This document shows, one piece after another, positions 11,531-23,859 of a stretch of 64,000 nt of DNA. Made by a program: the position numbers and the translations under genes. Under the pieces are notes generated by a model that was given only the letters and a program-made list of their open reading frames with translations, was not told the DNA's origin and made no database searches. Position 1 is the stretch's first letter, and every line of letters begins with the position of its first letter. The DNA comes from Flabesymbios commensalis (lineage: Eukaryota; Annelida; Polychaeta; Terebellida; Flabelligeridae), in assembly GCA_964017125.1 (NCBI GenBank), contig OZ024908.1, positions 64,731,173 to 64,795,172 of the forward strand. Direction: 5' to 3'.

Positions 11531-12651
11531 TTGTACTGCTGTACCCATTATTGACTATTTTGCTGGTGTCTGGGGTCATACTAATCCTGCTGACTGCTCT
11601 AAATTACAAAACCGTGCATTAAGGTATTTTTGGGGAGTAGGACCGAAAACTCCAATCCCAGCACTACTTGGTGAAGTAAATTGGGTTTCTCCTTTCTCGA
11701 GACATGTCGCATGTATTACAAAATAATGAAACAGAAAAATAATGATGACTGAGCAGAGGTTGCCTTTAAAAGTGTTAAAGTACATGAGAAACAATAATTT
11801 GGGTTGGGTAAAAAGAGTGAAGTCTATATTTCTAGAGCTAGATTTAGATATAACCTCAAATGAAATTTCACATATAATGCACCACGCGGTACCCTGGGGT
11901 ACCAAATAGAAATCCGCCATTTTGTTTGATGATTTAATTTATTTTCAAGGCTGTACCCTAGGTACCAAAATAATTTTAAAAGAGGGCAAAAATAGATTTG
12001 AAACGTTCTTATTTTGCAAAATATTCTTGTTTTGGGGTCATTTTCGTCACTAAGGAATTGGTAAAACATCTTTCAATGTCGGAACCTGTTGCAACACAAA
12101 TAGCCGCCGTATTGACCAGGTGGCGCTGCAAATCACGCGGTACCCCGGGGTACAGCGTGTTGCATCATATACCGTTGCAAACTGTTAAAGAACATCTAGT
12201 CAAAAAGGATACCCATCAATGGAAACTAAGTGTGGCATCTAAACCCAAGTTACGAACATATGCTCTATTTAAAATAAATTTTAAAACAGAATTGTATGTT
12301 AGTTTATTAATTCCAAAGTGTAAACGATCTATTTTCTGTCGATTTAGAAGCGGTATTCTTCCTTCAGCAATGGAGACGGGCAGGTATCGCAATGTACCTG
12401 CAGATGAACGGTTGTGTGAAATATGTAATTTGAATCTAGTAGAAGATGAAATTCACTTCCTATGTTTTTGTACTAGGTATCAGGAATTGAGAACTGAACT
12501 ATATCAGAATGTTTTATCTTTAGACTGCATTTTCCCCCAATATACTGATACTGAGAAACTTAGATTTTTGAAGGACGACAGATTTGTAAAACTGACAATA
12601 AATTTTATATATGGAGCTTGGCAAATTAGACAAAACATTATGTTTAATTAA
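11523..12651 (+). pseudogene. LINE C-terminal region with Cys/His motif
   Basis: 11523-11726 encodes the thumb-like continuation (IIDYFAGVWGH). After the nested MITE the frame resumes and ends with RFRSGILPSAMETGRY, then C-x2-C-x8-EDEIHFLCFC at about residues 140-165. That Cys-Cys-His-Cys set is the nucleic-acid-binding tail common in this LINE group. The same tail appears in the second LINE (28105-28701), so the two are related. Confidence 0.75.
11883..12159. mobile_element. 277-bp MITE nested in the LINE
   Basis: Terminal inverted repeats CACGCGGTACCCTGGGGTAC and, from the other end, CACGCTGTACCCCGGGGTAC. The LINE reading frame stops matching at the left end and resumes at the right end, which shows insertion into an existing copy. 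Possible short target duplication TGCAC/TGCAT. An internal GTACCCTAGGTACC palindrome lies near 11951. Superfamily not recognised. Confidence 0.65.
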
Positions 12652-12900
12652 AATACATATTTTTTTTTCATTATTAATATTACTATTTTTATATTACTTA
12701 TTTTTCATCTGCTAGTAGGGTTGTTCATCCATATGTCAAATATATATATATATATGTATTGTCATAGGTGTTATAAATAAGTTGTTATAAATGTTATAAG
12801 ACAGTGACTAATAAGCCCTAGAGGGCTGGGTATTTATTTTCGTGTATTATTATACTATGTGAAATATATGTATGTACTGGTCACTTTAATAAACAATTAC

Positions 12901-12965
12901 TTATAATAATAATAATAAATCATTTTTATAGCGCCATGTATATTTCAATGAGCTATGTTCTACTT
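12901..12965 (-). repeat. (TAA)n plus retroposon 3'-tail motif
   Basis: TAATAATAATAATAAAT followed by CATTTTTATAGCGCC reads on the minus strand as GGCGCTATAAAAATG followed by (ATT)n. This is the usual 3' end of L2-like retroposons. Either this is a separate minus-strand fragment abutting the LINE, or the LINE's own TAA tail. 12966-13344 holds nothing else I can name. Confidence 0.4.
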
Positions 12966-13344
12966 ACTTACTTATCCTCATAATCAACAGCTCGATCACA
13001 CCTGACTGATTATAGCACCATACACCTAGCATGATAATTGGTCTGTATTTGATTAAGAATAACTCTACATTCCTGGTTTAGAATGTAGTGTTCAGACAAA
13101 GCAAATAATGTAGTGGTGTGTTTTGCAAAACTTTATGGTCTTCTTTTATCTTGCAAAAGTTCAACAATCAAAATGTCGCCTCTCGACCACATCCACCAAG
13201 CCATGTGTGTTATCTTATTTGTGTGTTATTATTGTTGCGAACATAATTACTTTTTAAACCAATATTCTCGACTTTCTAGAAAAAACAGAATTTCCATGGC
13301 AATGTTCAACATTGTCTGAGTTTCTCGTGGAGCCATTCAAATTT

Positions 13345-13532
13345 AGACAATCCCCGCACTGGAAGAATAAAATATTTTTAATCATGGCCGTAGACCCATA
13401 ACATAGGTAGTCAAATGAGGCGGAGAGAGCTACATGATGTAACTAAGACATATAATATTATGATAATTTTAAATTGAAAAAAAAACACCATTGGTCTTTT
13501 TGATTTCTATAAAAATATTCCAGTGTTCTAAG
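13345..13532 (-). mobile_element. TTAA MITE, family B (hairpin missing)
   Basis: Shares CCCCGCACTGGAAGAATAAA, ATGGCCGTAGACCCATAACA and the terminal CTAAGGGTTAAT with other family B copies. The TGACGTC palindrome is absent. Confidence 0.65.
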
Positions 13533-13557
13533 GGTTAATTAATGCAACATGAATACC

Positions 13558-13632
13558 GCTGTGCAAAGCCAAAAGGCAGTATCTGCTACTTTACAAGTAA
13601 GCAGATACTGCCTTGTGGCTTTGCAAAGCAGA
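13558..13632. repeat. 75-bp hairpin element, family F
   Basis: GCAAAGCCAAAAGGCAGTAT and CTGCTACTTTAC fold back on AAGTAAGCAGATACTGCCTT and GTGGCTTTGC, an almost perfect palindrome. Five more copies or half-copies occur in the window. Confidence 0.8.
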
Positions 13633-15515
13633 ATATTAATCTGAATAAATTCGTCTGCTTCGCTAGTCTATCTCACAGACTAGATGATTATGAATAATTT
13701 TTATTTTATCAGAACAGTATCAGCTACAGTACCATGGAGTTTTAGAGTGTTTTTTCTTCTAACATACCCAATAACTGTATCATATACATGTACACTGATA
13801 CATGACTGTCCTAGTGCATAAATCCATAAAAACCATATAATATAAGCAACCGCCACCTGACTAATTCTCTTAAATGTCTGAGGTTTCCTGAAATGTGAGT
13901 GCTTGAAAGGTAACGCTAGCTGACATTATCCTACACTCAGTTATTAGTCTGAAGTAGAGATAGAGACACTGGTGACACGAGTGAAACATTATCCTATCAC
14001 AGGCATGTCGAACATAGTAAGGGGGCTGGTCACCTGTATTCGACATCCTGATGTACACAATTTTACATTATTTGTACGATTTGTGTATATATTTGTGCAT
14101 ATAAATCCTAATAAATAAATAAATAAAAAGGGGGGTCTGAATGAAAAAAATCCAAAAAATAGGTGTTAATCATTTATTTTTCTCAGCAAATATTCGGGGA
14201 ATTTACACTAGAGTACTGCCTCAAGTTGAGTAGTACATTTTGAGGGTCAAATACCGATATTTTGGAAATTTTGATCGTTGTTAAGACAATTTTGAAAGGG
14301 GGTCAGGACCCTCCTGACCGACTTTGTACAAATATTATATAAATGTTTTGTGTTTGCTGTGTAGTAGTCTACATTTTGGCCTATGAATGTAAACAATATG
14401 GACTGTGACCTCTAGGCCTTACTTTATCTTAGTTATCATGGGAAAATGTTTGAGAGAGGCAGTGGTCAGGTGATCCAAAAGACACCTGCGATAATTTGGT
14501 ATGTTCACGACAAAAATTGTGATACACATAAACCGGATGGCACACGTTTTTGTATTATATTTTTTTATTCTTAAAATTAAAGCATTATCAAACGTAATAC
14601 ACTGGTAGGCTAGTTATATTCTGAGATAATTAAATGCCTACCATCTGAAAACAAGTGTGTATATATACCTTGAAGCTATTCCCATAGCTGTGTAGGTATT
14701 GTGTTAGTATCTCCTTATGTGTTTTTAATGGAAATATATCATGGAAATCCAAGTATAACAGTATAATTATGTCATGGAAATCCAAGGATTACAGTATAAT
14801 TATGTAGAGCGGAGGATGCAATGCTTGAAATGACAAATAGAGGTTGACGTTGACAATGTATCATTGTACACCATGAGCTGAGCAAGCACTCCAACCAATG
14901 TTTAAATAATATTATTGTGCAAACGCCCACGACGTTATATCAACACTCGGCAAACTACCACAGCCAGCACCTGTAAGATATCGCTATTGATTAAACGTAC
15001 AATTATTTGCCTAATATTGAAGTAGCGTTGACCAACAACCCATTATGGCTAATCTATTTGATAATTTACTGAAAAAAAATATAAATTTGACAAAACATTA
15101 GTGAAATAATTCTAACCAAATCAACTGCTGAAACATGTACCACCTGAAAGGGTGAGGAATATCACGATTCGACCGGGTTGTGGAATTTTGTTCTGATTAT
15201 AGCTAATAATAATAGGCCCTATATCATAATTTGACCATGCCATAGCTACATATAGCTCCGGGATTAATGCTTTCATCTTTTGTTAACTGTCACATTTATT
15301 CATCATGGATGATCACAAAATTAGCCCCGCGCTATAATAGGCCTACATGCAAGTAACCTTAAATGAGAAAGAAAGGGAGGTAGCACATGCAGGTGTGAAA
15401 CGCTAAGGGGTTAAAACAAGAACAAAGAGGGAAGATGCAAAGGTGCCTACTGGAACAACAGACGAAGGTCATACATCTATGAAACATGTCACTATAATAA
15501 CTATATCTAATTCCC
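13633..15515. other. No gene seen; one small tandem duplication
   Basis: AT-rich, no convincing exon. TCATGGAAATCCAAG...ACAGTATAATTATG is duplicated head to tail at about 14738-14806. (AATA)n of five units lies near 14109. Confidence 0.5.
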
Positions 15516-15519
15516 TACT

Positions 15520-15555
15520 GCTCTGCAAAGCCAAAAGGTGGTCACTACTCACTTG
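15520..15555 (+). repeat. Family F hairpin, one arm only
   Basis: CTGCTCTGCAAAGCCAAAAGG is present without its partner arm. Confidence 0.5.
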
Positions 15556-15662
15556 AAAACTCTTCAGAACAAAATATGAAAGTGATACATTTTAATCTTA
15601 TTTTTTTCATCATACCTTAAATTAGCAGTGGCGTTGGTGGCAGTGCATTGTAAAATATAGGC

Positions 15663-15781
15663 TGTATACCCACCAAACACAAGACGTTGACCTGATGCTG
15701 TTTGAATTTTGGCCTGTCGTCTCCGACGTCGACCCAACATTAAAACAACATTGGGTCAACGTCTCGTGTTTGCTGGGTAAT
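15663..15781. mobile_element. MITE family H (CCAGCAAACACGAGACGTTG)
   Basis: The left end ACCCACCAAACACAAGACGTTG is the inverted partner of CAACGTCTCGTGTTTGCTGGGT at the right end. The interior is a palindrome of CCCAACATTAAAACAACATTGGG type. At least a dozen copies occur in the window. Confidence 0.75.
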
Positions 15782-16364
15782 TATGATAGTCGTGTTTGTA
15801 ATAATCAGCAATGATATTACAATTGACATATTTCGTCTGGCGTTTAAGGTAGGAGTTTCATTTCGGTTTGTGAAACAATTTCTAACATGCTTTTGTCGCT
15901 ATTGTCTGGCACGACGCGGAAAACCGTGACTCAAAGAGACCTGGCAAAATGCGACATTCATCAAGAGCAGGCCATAGACACTGGCGTTATGTCGCGAAGA
16001 TCAAGAAAAAACTTTCAAAGTACATCACATAACTTAAAGCGCTAAACAGGAATATTGTCGTTTTTAATCTGTTGTTTAGCCCTTTGGTGGAACTGTGTCC
16101 AAATGATGTAAACAATACGCCGATGTGAGTTATAAGACATATCGTCATTAAAAAAAAAATATGTTATACCTGTTCAAGATTATGCCTCTGAAATTTGGTG
16201 GAATTCAAATATAAATGTGTGTGATAAAATAGCAGAGCGAGCCATGATATATTATTACTTAGGTGTACATAATGTTACCCCACTATCCGCATTAGTCCCT
16301 ATATGGTGAAATGGGCTGGCTAAAAACTAATTATCGTCATTATATACAGTCTTGTTATAACATT
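15782..16364. other. No recognisable gene or element
   Basis: Unique-looking sequence with no motif that I can interpret. Confidence 0.4.
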
Positions 16365-16835
16365 AATAATAAAAAATATAGCGCAGTCCCAGTTCGTGGG
16401 TCTGCTCAGAGCGCTTTACGTACTAAAAGTTTATTAAAAGTTTTTTTTAAATAAGGTAATGCATGTTTAAAAGTCATATGCGTGTATATAAAGATGGCTG
16501 CTCAGGTTTTGTTTGAAGTGATATGAGGGGGCAGCTTGTTCTATAATGTGGGACCAGCCTTATAAAAGGCTCGATCACCGAAAGTCACAAGGCGTGTTCG
16601 TGGCTCTATTAGCCGGTTCTTCATTCCTGACCGTAGGTCAGGAATATGGTTTTATACGTTTTGAGAGATACGCTGGTGCCAACAAAAGAATGGATTTATA
16701 TAGCAGAAGCAGGATTTTAAAAATGATCCGTGATCTAACTGGTAACCAGTGAAGAGATCTCCTGACAGGTGTGAGGTGGTCATGTTTCTTGGTATATGTG
16801 ATGAGTCGTGCTGCTCTATGCTGAAGAAGTTGTAG
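16365..16835 (-). mobile_element. Retroposon remnant (L2-like 3' tail)
   Basis: On the minus strand the segment ends GTAAAGCGCTCTGAGCAGAC, ...GCGCTATA and then (ATT)n, the tail typical of L2-like LINEs and their SINEs. On the plus strand GATCTAACTGGTAACCAGTG, GGACCAGCCTTATAAAAGG and CTCGATCACCGAAAG match a repeat widespread in fish and marine invertebrates. A 68-residue open frame (16546-16752) lies inside and is not a gene. Confidence 0.5.
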
Positions 16836-16837
16836 AC

Positions 16838-16895
16838 GGATACTTGAAGTTGTGTCTCCAAGTGGGTAAAAAATAAAATCATATAATTCAGCGGC
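16838..16895 (-). repeat. Fragment of A-like hairpin MITE
   Basis: ACTTGAAGTTGTGTCT next to CCAAGTGGGTAAAAAATA retains both stem strands but has lost the hairpin tip. It abuts family C at the shared TTAA. Confidence 0.5.
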
Positions 16896-16899
16896 TTAA

Positions 16900-17088
16900 C
16901 CCTTTAAGCCCTCACGATGCATTAAAGCATCATTTTACATCCCTGAAAACAGACTTAATTTTCCCACAACCAAGGGTTTTAAAATGAATATTTCCATGAA
17001 ACTCGTTTAGCAATACATGGCAATTTGCTTTTAATTTTTGAGCTTGTAGTGGATGAAGATGACCATGGTAAATTCAGGCTTGAAAGGG
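16900..17088 (+). mobile_element. TTAA MITE, family C (one hairpin arm lost)
   Basis: TTAA-CCCTTTAAGCCCTCACGATG at the left, CAGGCTTGAAAGGG-TTAA at the right. It carries AGCTTGTAGTGGATGAAGAT but not the complementary arm found in the copy at 54373-54616. Confidence 0.75.
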
Positions 17089-17092
17089 TTAA

Positions 17093-17945
17093 GGGTCGAA
17101 ATTATTTTTCTAAGCAATGCGTATTTTGCAAGCGTTCTTTGTAATTATATACCTAAGATAAGACAATCATGATTTAACATGTTTGAGTGACATCTACGGT
17201 GTTTTAGGATTTTGAATAAGAACAGAATATTTCCACATTTAAAACATACTAATCTGTTATTTTTTTGAATTCATTTTAATAGAAGTAGCGGAGAACCGCT
17301 ATGTTTTCATCTCGTCTTTAGAAATTAAGATTTGATCAAAATGTTGGTGTTATCCAACAAGAAAGCAGAACATAAATATTTCACAATATCTGACCATAGA
17401 TCGACACCTCTGTGCTCTGAGCGGACGGGTGGGCAAGTAAACAAGTGGGGAGACATATCAGCATCCTAAATTTCGTTTTTTCAAATATTTATCGTTGGTG
17501 ATGAAATATTGGGCCCAAATATATTATTCTACCCCCTAATTTATATAACAACTGAATGACGGATTTAATTGACTGAACTAGTCATGTGACAGACTGAACC
17601 ACTCTACCATTGGTCAGTGGTAGAATACCATAAAATTAGTCCAATTATTGTATGGTTTAATCATTTTTACCAGCCATAATGGTTTATTTTCGCTCAATTG
17701 ATTACAACAATCTTCATAAATCAGCTTACTTGACCTTAAAAATCAATTGTTTTTTGTGTATTCGTTGAGGATGGTCCTTATTATTTCTTTCACAGGGACA
17801 CTAAAATGACACAATTGGGGCTACTAGTATGTACATTTTATCTGTTGTCGGTGAAGAGTCCACCTGAGTAATGTAGAAAAAACACGTTTTTCCGGGACTT
17901 TTTGTGTCACTGTTTTCCGTGATGTACCAAACTGCTTATCGCATC
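17093..17945. other. No gene seen
   Basis: A small inverted pair (CTACCATTGGTCAGTGGTAG, 17606-17625) is the only structure noted. Confidence 0.4.
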
Positions 17946-17947
17946 AG

Positions 17948-18022
17948 TTAAATGTTGGCCCTTCGTCTGGTCTGCGAAGCTGGCCCAACATTGGGTAAAT
18001 GTATCGTGTTTGCTGGGATATA
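17948..18022 (+). repeat. MITE family H, right half
   Basis: AATGTTGGCCCTTCGTCTGG, GCTGGCCCAACATTGGGTAA and ATCGTGTTTGCTGGGA, without a clear left end. Confidence 0.6.
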
Positions 18023-18254
18023 TTGTATAAATCTTGAGGGAAAGATCCTGTGTCATTTGCTAAGACTGCGAGACTTAGATAGATGAGATTAGGGCCTACG
18101 CCGGCAGCGGACTCCGTGCATATAATTAGGATCAAGGTCGGTTCCATCAAGGGAGATATCAAAATACGGATTCTGCCTTAAGCAGGTTCCCCCTCTCTTG
18201 TGACACTCCCTTGGCTAAATCCAGAATGCATGTGGATAGGTCTATCTATATTAC

Positions 18255-18490
18255 CCCTTCAAAGCGCTGAATTATTTTTGCATAAACCATGGAGACCAAA
18301 GGGTTTTTTCAAATTTGAAATCATCATAGATGTTTTGCTTAGCTCTGTCCGATTCATTTGAATACTTATAGTATTATAGTAATAGTTTCACTCTTGCAGT
18401 GCGGGGATGTACTTTAGACATCAGAATCTGACGTCTACAGACTTCAGATTCTGACGTTCAAAGTCGATCCTCGCGTTGTAGCAGTTAAAA
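18255..18490 (+). mobile_element. TTAA MITE, family B
   Basis: Starts CCCTTCAAAGCGCTGAATTA, passes AACCATGGAGACCAAAGGG, and ends in the palindromic block ACATCAGAATCTGACGTCTA / CAGATTCTGACGTTC before the degraded right end. Confidence 0.75.
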
Positions 18491-18606
18491 TGTAAAAAGG
18501 AAACAACAATATTCTGGCAGCTTTCTAAGGTGGACTTTAATATCACACAAGGTACCAGTAAATGGAAGAAAAACAAATTCTGGAATGAACCATAAAAAAG
18601 GCACTT

Positions 18607-18990
<384 letters not shown>

Positions 18991-19211
18991 TGGCATTTAT
19001 TCAACTAAAACGACATGGCAGCCAAAAGGCTGAAGAATTAATGTCATTTTACATAAAAGAATAGACCTGTTGCGATATAATGCAGATACTGCTTTAACAC
19101 GGCATATTATAATAATACTCTGCTGTCACTTCTTAGCATGCATGAGACCACTGGGTACCGTCTCGCGGGCGAAGTGAATCGGCAGCACTCGGAGTTTGTG
19201 TGTATATAAAG

Positions 19212-19221
19212 ACATGGGTAG
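19212..19221 (+). promoter_or_regulatory. TATA box, left arm, pointing inward
   Basis: TATATAAAGA follows GTTTGTGTG. The mirror copy lies on the minus strand at about 22579-22588 in the right arm. No transcript is known from sequence alone. Confidence 0.35.
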
Positions 19222-20459
19222 CAGCTCGACAGTCATTCTCGTCCAAAATACCGACAGTCCCTTCACAATACACCGCCTAGCTGAGTAATATTAAATCCTA
19301 ACAAATCAAATCAAGTGTAAAGTCATCGAATGATAATTATTATTTGCATATGTTACAAAAAAATACCTCCGGGAAGGTGAATAACACCACGATTCTCCAT
19401 AAATACGGGCACATTTTGTTTGCCGTCATTTCTCGACACGAACCCATCACATTTTCGGTACCGCCCACTTTTCAAAGCAATCTGATAAAACAACGTTTTA
19501 TACAACAAAGCTCACGAATTATAACTTGCCGTGTGGCATATCACCATCTCTCTTAGTTCTGAAGACCTCATAAATTAAAGAAAACGGAAAAAAAATCATT
19601 TGTCTTACTTTATCAACAAATCGTCAGTTATTTTAATCACTAGTCAGAATAAGTTATGCAACAGGTGTCCACTAGCCACCAGCATACACGACACGCTGAA
19701 TCAATGTTGGCGCGATGTTATTCCATCGCATGCAACGTCAGCCCAGCACGAAAACAGCATCGGGACAACGTCCCGTATCTGGTGAGCAGCTACCAGCATA
19801 AAGCAATGGGACCACGATCATACAAATTCGACTTCTATTATTGCCATTACGATGACAGCACAGTCCTCCATTGATCTTTATCAAATAAATGCTTTTAAAA
19901 AGCAAATATGTTATTAACAAACAGTCAGGACAGGGCGTTCAAATTTGCATGCCAGGGCCACAATCTAGTCATATGTGCACAGGCCGGCACGGGGAAAACT
20001 TTTTTGTTGACACATAATGCGCTTTCTGATTGAGTTACAAAAAAATGTTGCATTCACTTGCACCACTGGAATGGCGTGTCACAATTTCAATAGTGTGTTT
20101 TGTTGATGATTCTAATTATTTTTTTATAACAATTATGTTTCAACGTCTGTAAAGATATGGCTCTTCAGTCCACGGCAACGTGCAACACATCATTAAAACA
20201 TAAATTTAAGTATATGTTATCAGACGTAGTACATGTGTTGATAGGTAAATCATAACAGCAAGGACAGACGCTTACGTAACCCTACCCATTAAAATATAGA
20301 CAGGTTTGGGGATATTCCCATATAAGCATATTGATTATATAAAAAACGCATGATGCGGCAACGGAAACCATGTTTTCTTATGCCTGACACCCCAATAGAC
20401 AATAAACATGATACAACTAGAGAGGTGAATTGACGCAGGCGTCGATGACTATGCCTCCG

Positions 20460-21240
20460 TTGTTAACAGCCCCCTATTTTTTTAAGGATAGTCAAAATAA
20501 ATATTCCTTTGATCTACATCGTACCTCCCCCACCCAAAAATAACTGAAACCAAATATACTCTATATATTTTTAAAAATACAGTGAAATAAATAAAAATAG
20601 CCTTTTGACCTACCTGCCCCGCCCCCACCCCACCAAAATAAATTTAATTAGAAAATGCTTTTTACAAAACAATTAAAATAATAAAAGTAAAATAATATAT
20701 TCGTTTGACCCACCTGCTCCCCTACCCAAAAAAAAACAAATCTGAAGAGGCTACTGAAATAATGGCCTCTACCCCCCTGTTTATTTGTTCAAATTTGTTG
20801 TGTTAAATAAAAAAACGTAACAAAATATTTGTTAACATCCCCAGTCTATTTGCCCACCCTGTCCGAATTTTTTTAAAATGGCATTGAACATTGCCCTTTC
20901 TGAGTTACCCTCCCATTCGAAAGAAAATAATAATATTTTGCCTTGACACCCTACTTTTTTGTGCAAATTTGTTAGACCCTCGCCTGCCCCCTGGGAAAAA
21001 ATCAATTTGGCCTTGACCCTCCCACCTCCGGCCTGACTCTCCCCGCCCGTAAAGAAATATTATCCAGAGAGGCTACTGCGTTAAATGCAAAACAAATAAA
21101 ATAAATATTTGTTAAAGCCCCCCCTCCCCATGTGCCCACCCTGTCTGAATTTGTTTAATCGGCCTTGATCACTCCCCTTCCTGCCTCACCCTCCCATTCG
21201 GACAGACGGACGGACGGACAACCCGACAACATCATGCGTG
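20460..21240. repeat. Degenerate C-rich tandem repeat inside the foldback spacer
   Basis: Phrases such as TTTGCCCACCCTGTCCGAAT, CTCCCATTCG and GAGGCTACTG recur about 305 bp apart (20745-20925 and 21063-21205). The block ends with (GACG)n at about 21203-21221. Confidence 0.55.
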
Positions 21241-22714
21241 CAGCCGCAGGCGAACGGAGACATACAAATTATTTCCACATGGTAACAACGTTTTACCACT
21301 AAACCTATTTCTAGAGCACTGCCACCAGGCTATTAGTATTAGTAAATTTGGACTACTTTAGACAATATAAAATATCCAGTTTTGTTTTGCGATATAATAT
21401 ATGATTAACCAATCCCATTCAATTCCTAAACGTGACAGTATACGACAAATAATTTTTTGTGATAAAGAGCCACAGGTTTACAGACACAGACATTAGAACG
21501 CATTGTGAAGCATGTGCTGTGACGGCATGGATTCGAGAAAAAAATCATAAGCAACATTGAACAAACTATGTAAGGCCATTTTAAGTAGTAACCCTATGCC
21601 TGTCTCTATTGTCATTACAAAGCTGACATAGCTGATAATACTACCTTCTCTGTCTAATTGCTCAACGTGCAATTTTGATTTGAGACGAAAATAGTTCAAT
21701 AACCTATATTATGGGTGATATTTTCCATGCACCACCATAAATCTAGACCCTTCTTCATCTGCTGGTTATTTCTGGTATTTACTGTGTAATTAAACGTCGG
21801 TACCCAATGGACCATGTAATATTACGTATTTGTTATTATTTTCATGTATCTTATATATTTGTCGTCAAAAGTAAAGATACGATTTATTTTATCTTACCAT
21901 TCAACAATCATTTTTGACGTGACGTTAATACTGCATAATCACGACAGCAGTGCATGTGTTTAATTCTCGTTTTCTATCAACGAATTTGTATGATAGGGAG
22001 TCTGTGGTTATGATGCTGGTACCTACACAGCGTCCACCCGATGCTGTTTTCGTGTCGGGCTAACGTTGCAGGTGATGGTATAACATTGCGCCAACATTGA
22101 TTCAATGCATCGTGTATGCTGGTAGCGAGTGGACACCAGTTGCATAAGTTAGTCTGCCACTGAGTAAATTAACTGACCATTTGTCGATAAAGTGAAACTA
22201 CGAATGATTTTTTTCCCGTTTTCTTTAATTTGTGATGTCTACAGGACAAGAAGAGATTGTAATATGCCACACGGCAAGTTATAATTCGTTAGCTTTGCTG
22301 TAAAATACAGATTGCCTTGAAAAGTGGGCGGTACCGAAAGTGTGATGGGTTCGTGTCGAGAAATGACGGCAAACAAAATGTGCCCGTATTTATGGGGAAT
22401 TGTGGTGTTATTCACCTTCCCGAAGGTGTTATTTTGCAACATATGCAAAGAATAATTATCATTCGATGACTTTACACTTGATTTGATTTGTTAGGATTTA
22501 ATATTACTCAGCTAGGCGATGTATTGTGAAGGGACTGCAGATATTTTGGACGCTCATGGCTGTGGAGTTGATACCCATGTCTTTATATACACACAAACTC
22601 CGAGTGCTGCCGATTCACTTCGCCCGCGAGACGGTACCCAGTGGTCGTGGACCCAGGGCCAACAGTACATAAACGTTGGGTTGTCGCCCAGTGTTTATTG
22701 ACAACACCATTTGA

Positions 22715-22815
22715 GTCGCTAATGGCAAACACGAGACGTCGAGCTAATGTTGGGCCAGCATCGGTGACGGTGGTACAAAATTGAGCCAGCTTTGGCTTTA
22801 CGTCTTGTGTGATGT
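22715..22815. repeat. MITE family H copy
   Basis: AAACACGAGACGTCGAGCTA, ATGTTGGGCCAGCATCGG and a degraded right end TTTACGTCTTGTGTGA. Confidence 0.55.
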
Positions 22816-22990
22816 TTTCAAGGCTGTCCGCGGCAAAACACGTGGGTGTAAAAAGCAATATAATTTAAACATTGATGTGATTATATGGCTAGCAACCAGC
22901 ACAGGAGCGGTGTCTCGTGCTCACTTTGTAAGCCAATACTCAAATAATGCTGACGGTGCATTTACCAGGTTGCAATTATTCAACCCTCAA

Positions 22991-23232
22991 CCCTTTAAGC
23001 CATCACAATGCATTAAAGCATTATTTTACATCATTGAAAACATACCTGATTTTCTTACAACTAAAGGTTTCAGAAGATACATTTCCATGAAACTGTTCTA
23101 CGAATACATTATAATTTTCTTTAATTTATCACCTACTTCCAGTCATCTTTATCCACTACAAGCCGAGAATTGCGACAGCGTCGCGGCTTGTGGTGGATAA
23201 AGATGCCAATGGTAAACTCAGGCTCGAAAGGG
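22991..23232 (+). mobile_element. TTAA MITE, family C
   Basis: CCCTTTAAGCCATCACAATG at the left, CAGGCTCGAAAGGG at the right. The hairpin TTATCCACTACAAGCC / GGCTTGTGGTGGATAA closes over a mutated tip (GAATTGCGACAGCGTCGCGG). The flanks TCAA and TTGA look like decayed TTAA. Confidence 0.8.
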
Positions 23233-23421
23233 TTGAAGCGCTGAAATCTTTTTATGTAAACTAAGATATACCAAATGTGTTTTTTTCAATTTTAAATCAT
23301 CACGAATGTCTTAGTTGGCTCTTTCGGCTTCATTTGAATACCTATCAGTGCCTATATGTTACGAGTCTACGGTCATTGGAAATATTTCGGGGATCGAAAT
23401 TCCGGCGCTGAAAGGGTTAAA
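23233..23421 (+). mobile_element. TTAA MITE, family B, abutting family C
   Basis: GAAGCGCTGAAATCTTTTTA at the left, TTAGTTGGCTCTTTCGG inside, GGCGCTGAAAGGG-TTAA at the right. The TGACGTC palindrome is missing. Confidence 0.7.
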
Positions 23422-23858
23422 GAATAGGCCCCTATTCGATATTGCTCCCTGGTAACATTTTTCAGGGTTGTGGGTGCCCACGTATAGGCTACAACACCTT
23501 GTCATTGTGTTTTCGTAGCCGCGGCGTCGTCGTTCTGTGGTCGTCCCGTGTATCGTCGTGGGTCGTGACTAAAGTCGCTGCTACGCCTTTATTCAATTGT
23601 CAGGCAGGTGAACCCAAAATGTTCTTTGCAGCAAGTTTTTTTTACGGAAATGTGATATAGAGGTTCCGAGAAGCATGATGCTTAATTCTATGTGTTAATT
23701 AGCATAATTTATGAGGTAATTCAAGAATTAACTTATAATTATCTCCATTTCCATTCACGATAATAATGATAACATAAAGGTTTTAAAACTATATTTTGAG
23801 TCCAATAAAATGTAATAAATTTTAGTAAAAGAAACTAATGAAAAAATTCAAAATAGCC
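23422..23858. other. No recognisable gene or element
   Basis: A 72-residue open frame (23442-23660) shows no domain, splice or codon evidence. Confidence 0.4.
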
Positions 23859-23859
23859 G

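Larger units (their letters stand above)
8828..12900 (+). mobile_element. LINE (non-LTR retrotransposon), 5'-truncated, recently dead
   Basis: One ORF2-type unit in the order apurinic endonuclease, reverse transcriptase and a Cys/His C-terminal domain, followed by a 3' UTR with AATAAA near 12886. The first residues of the endonuclease and any ORF1 are absent, so the copy is 5'-truncated. The coding region carries one in-frame stop (10061) and frameshifts near 10305, 11027 and 11528, plus a 277-bp MITE (11883-12159). The domain order fits the CR1/L2/Jockey side of the LINE tree; I cannot fix the clade. With so few lesions it is younger than the 26950-28715 copy. Confidence 0.85.
19146..22646. 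mobile_element. 3.5-kb inverted-repeat (foldback) element
   Basis: The left arm 19146-19832 and right arm 21989-22646 are reverse complements, roughly nine bases in ten alike by eye. The outer ends are GACCACTGGGTACCGTCTCG and its complement; the inner homology ends at ATCATACAAATTCG. Between them lie 2.16 kb with no transposase. Each arm contains TGTGTATATAAAGACATGG pointing inward and a 70-residue open frame starting MHML(Q). The five differences in the first 46 residues of the two frames all change the amino acid, so protein selection is unlikely. It may be a non-autonomous DNA transposon with very long inverted ends or a local inverted duplication. Confidence 0.75.

Noticed and set aside
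19146-22646. Paired arms as LTRs of a retroelement
   Set aside because: The arms are inverted, not direct, and no gag or pol sequence lies between them.
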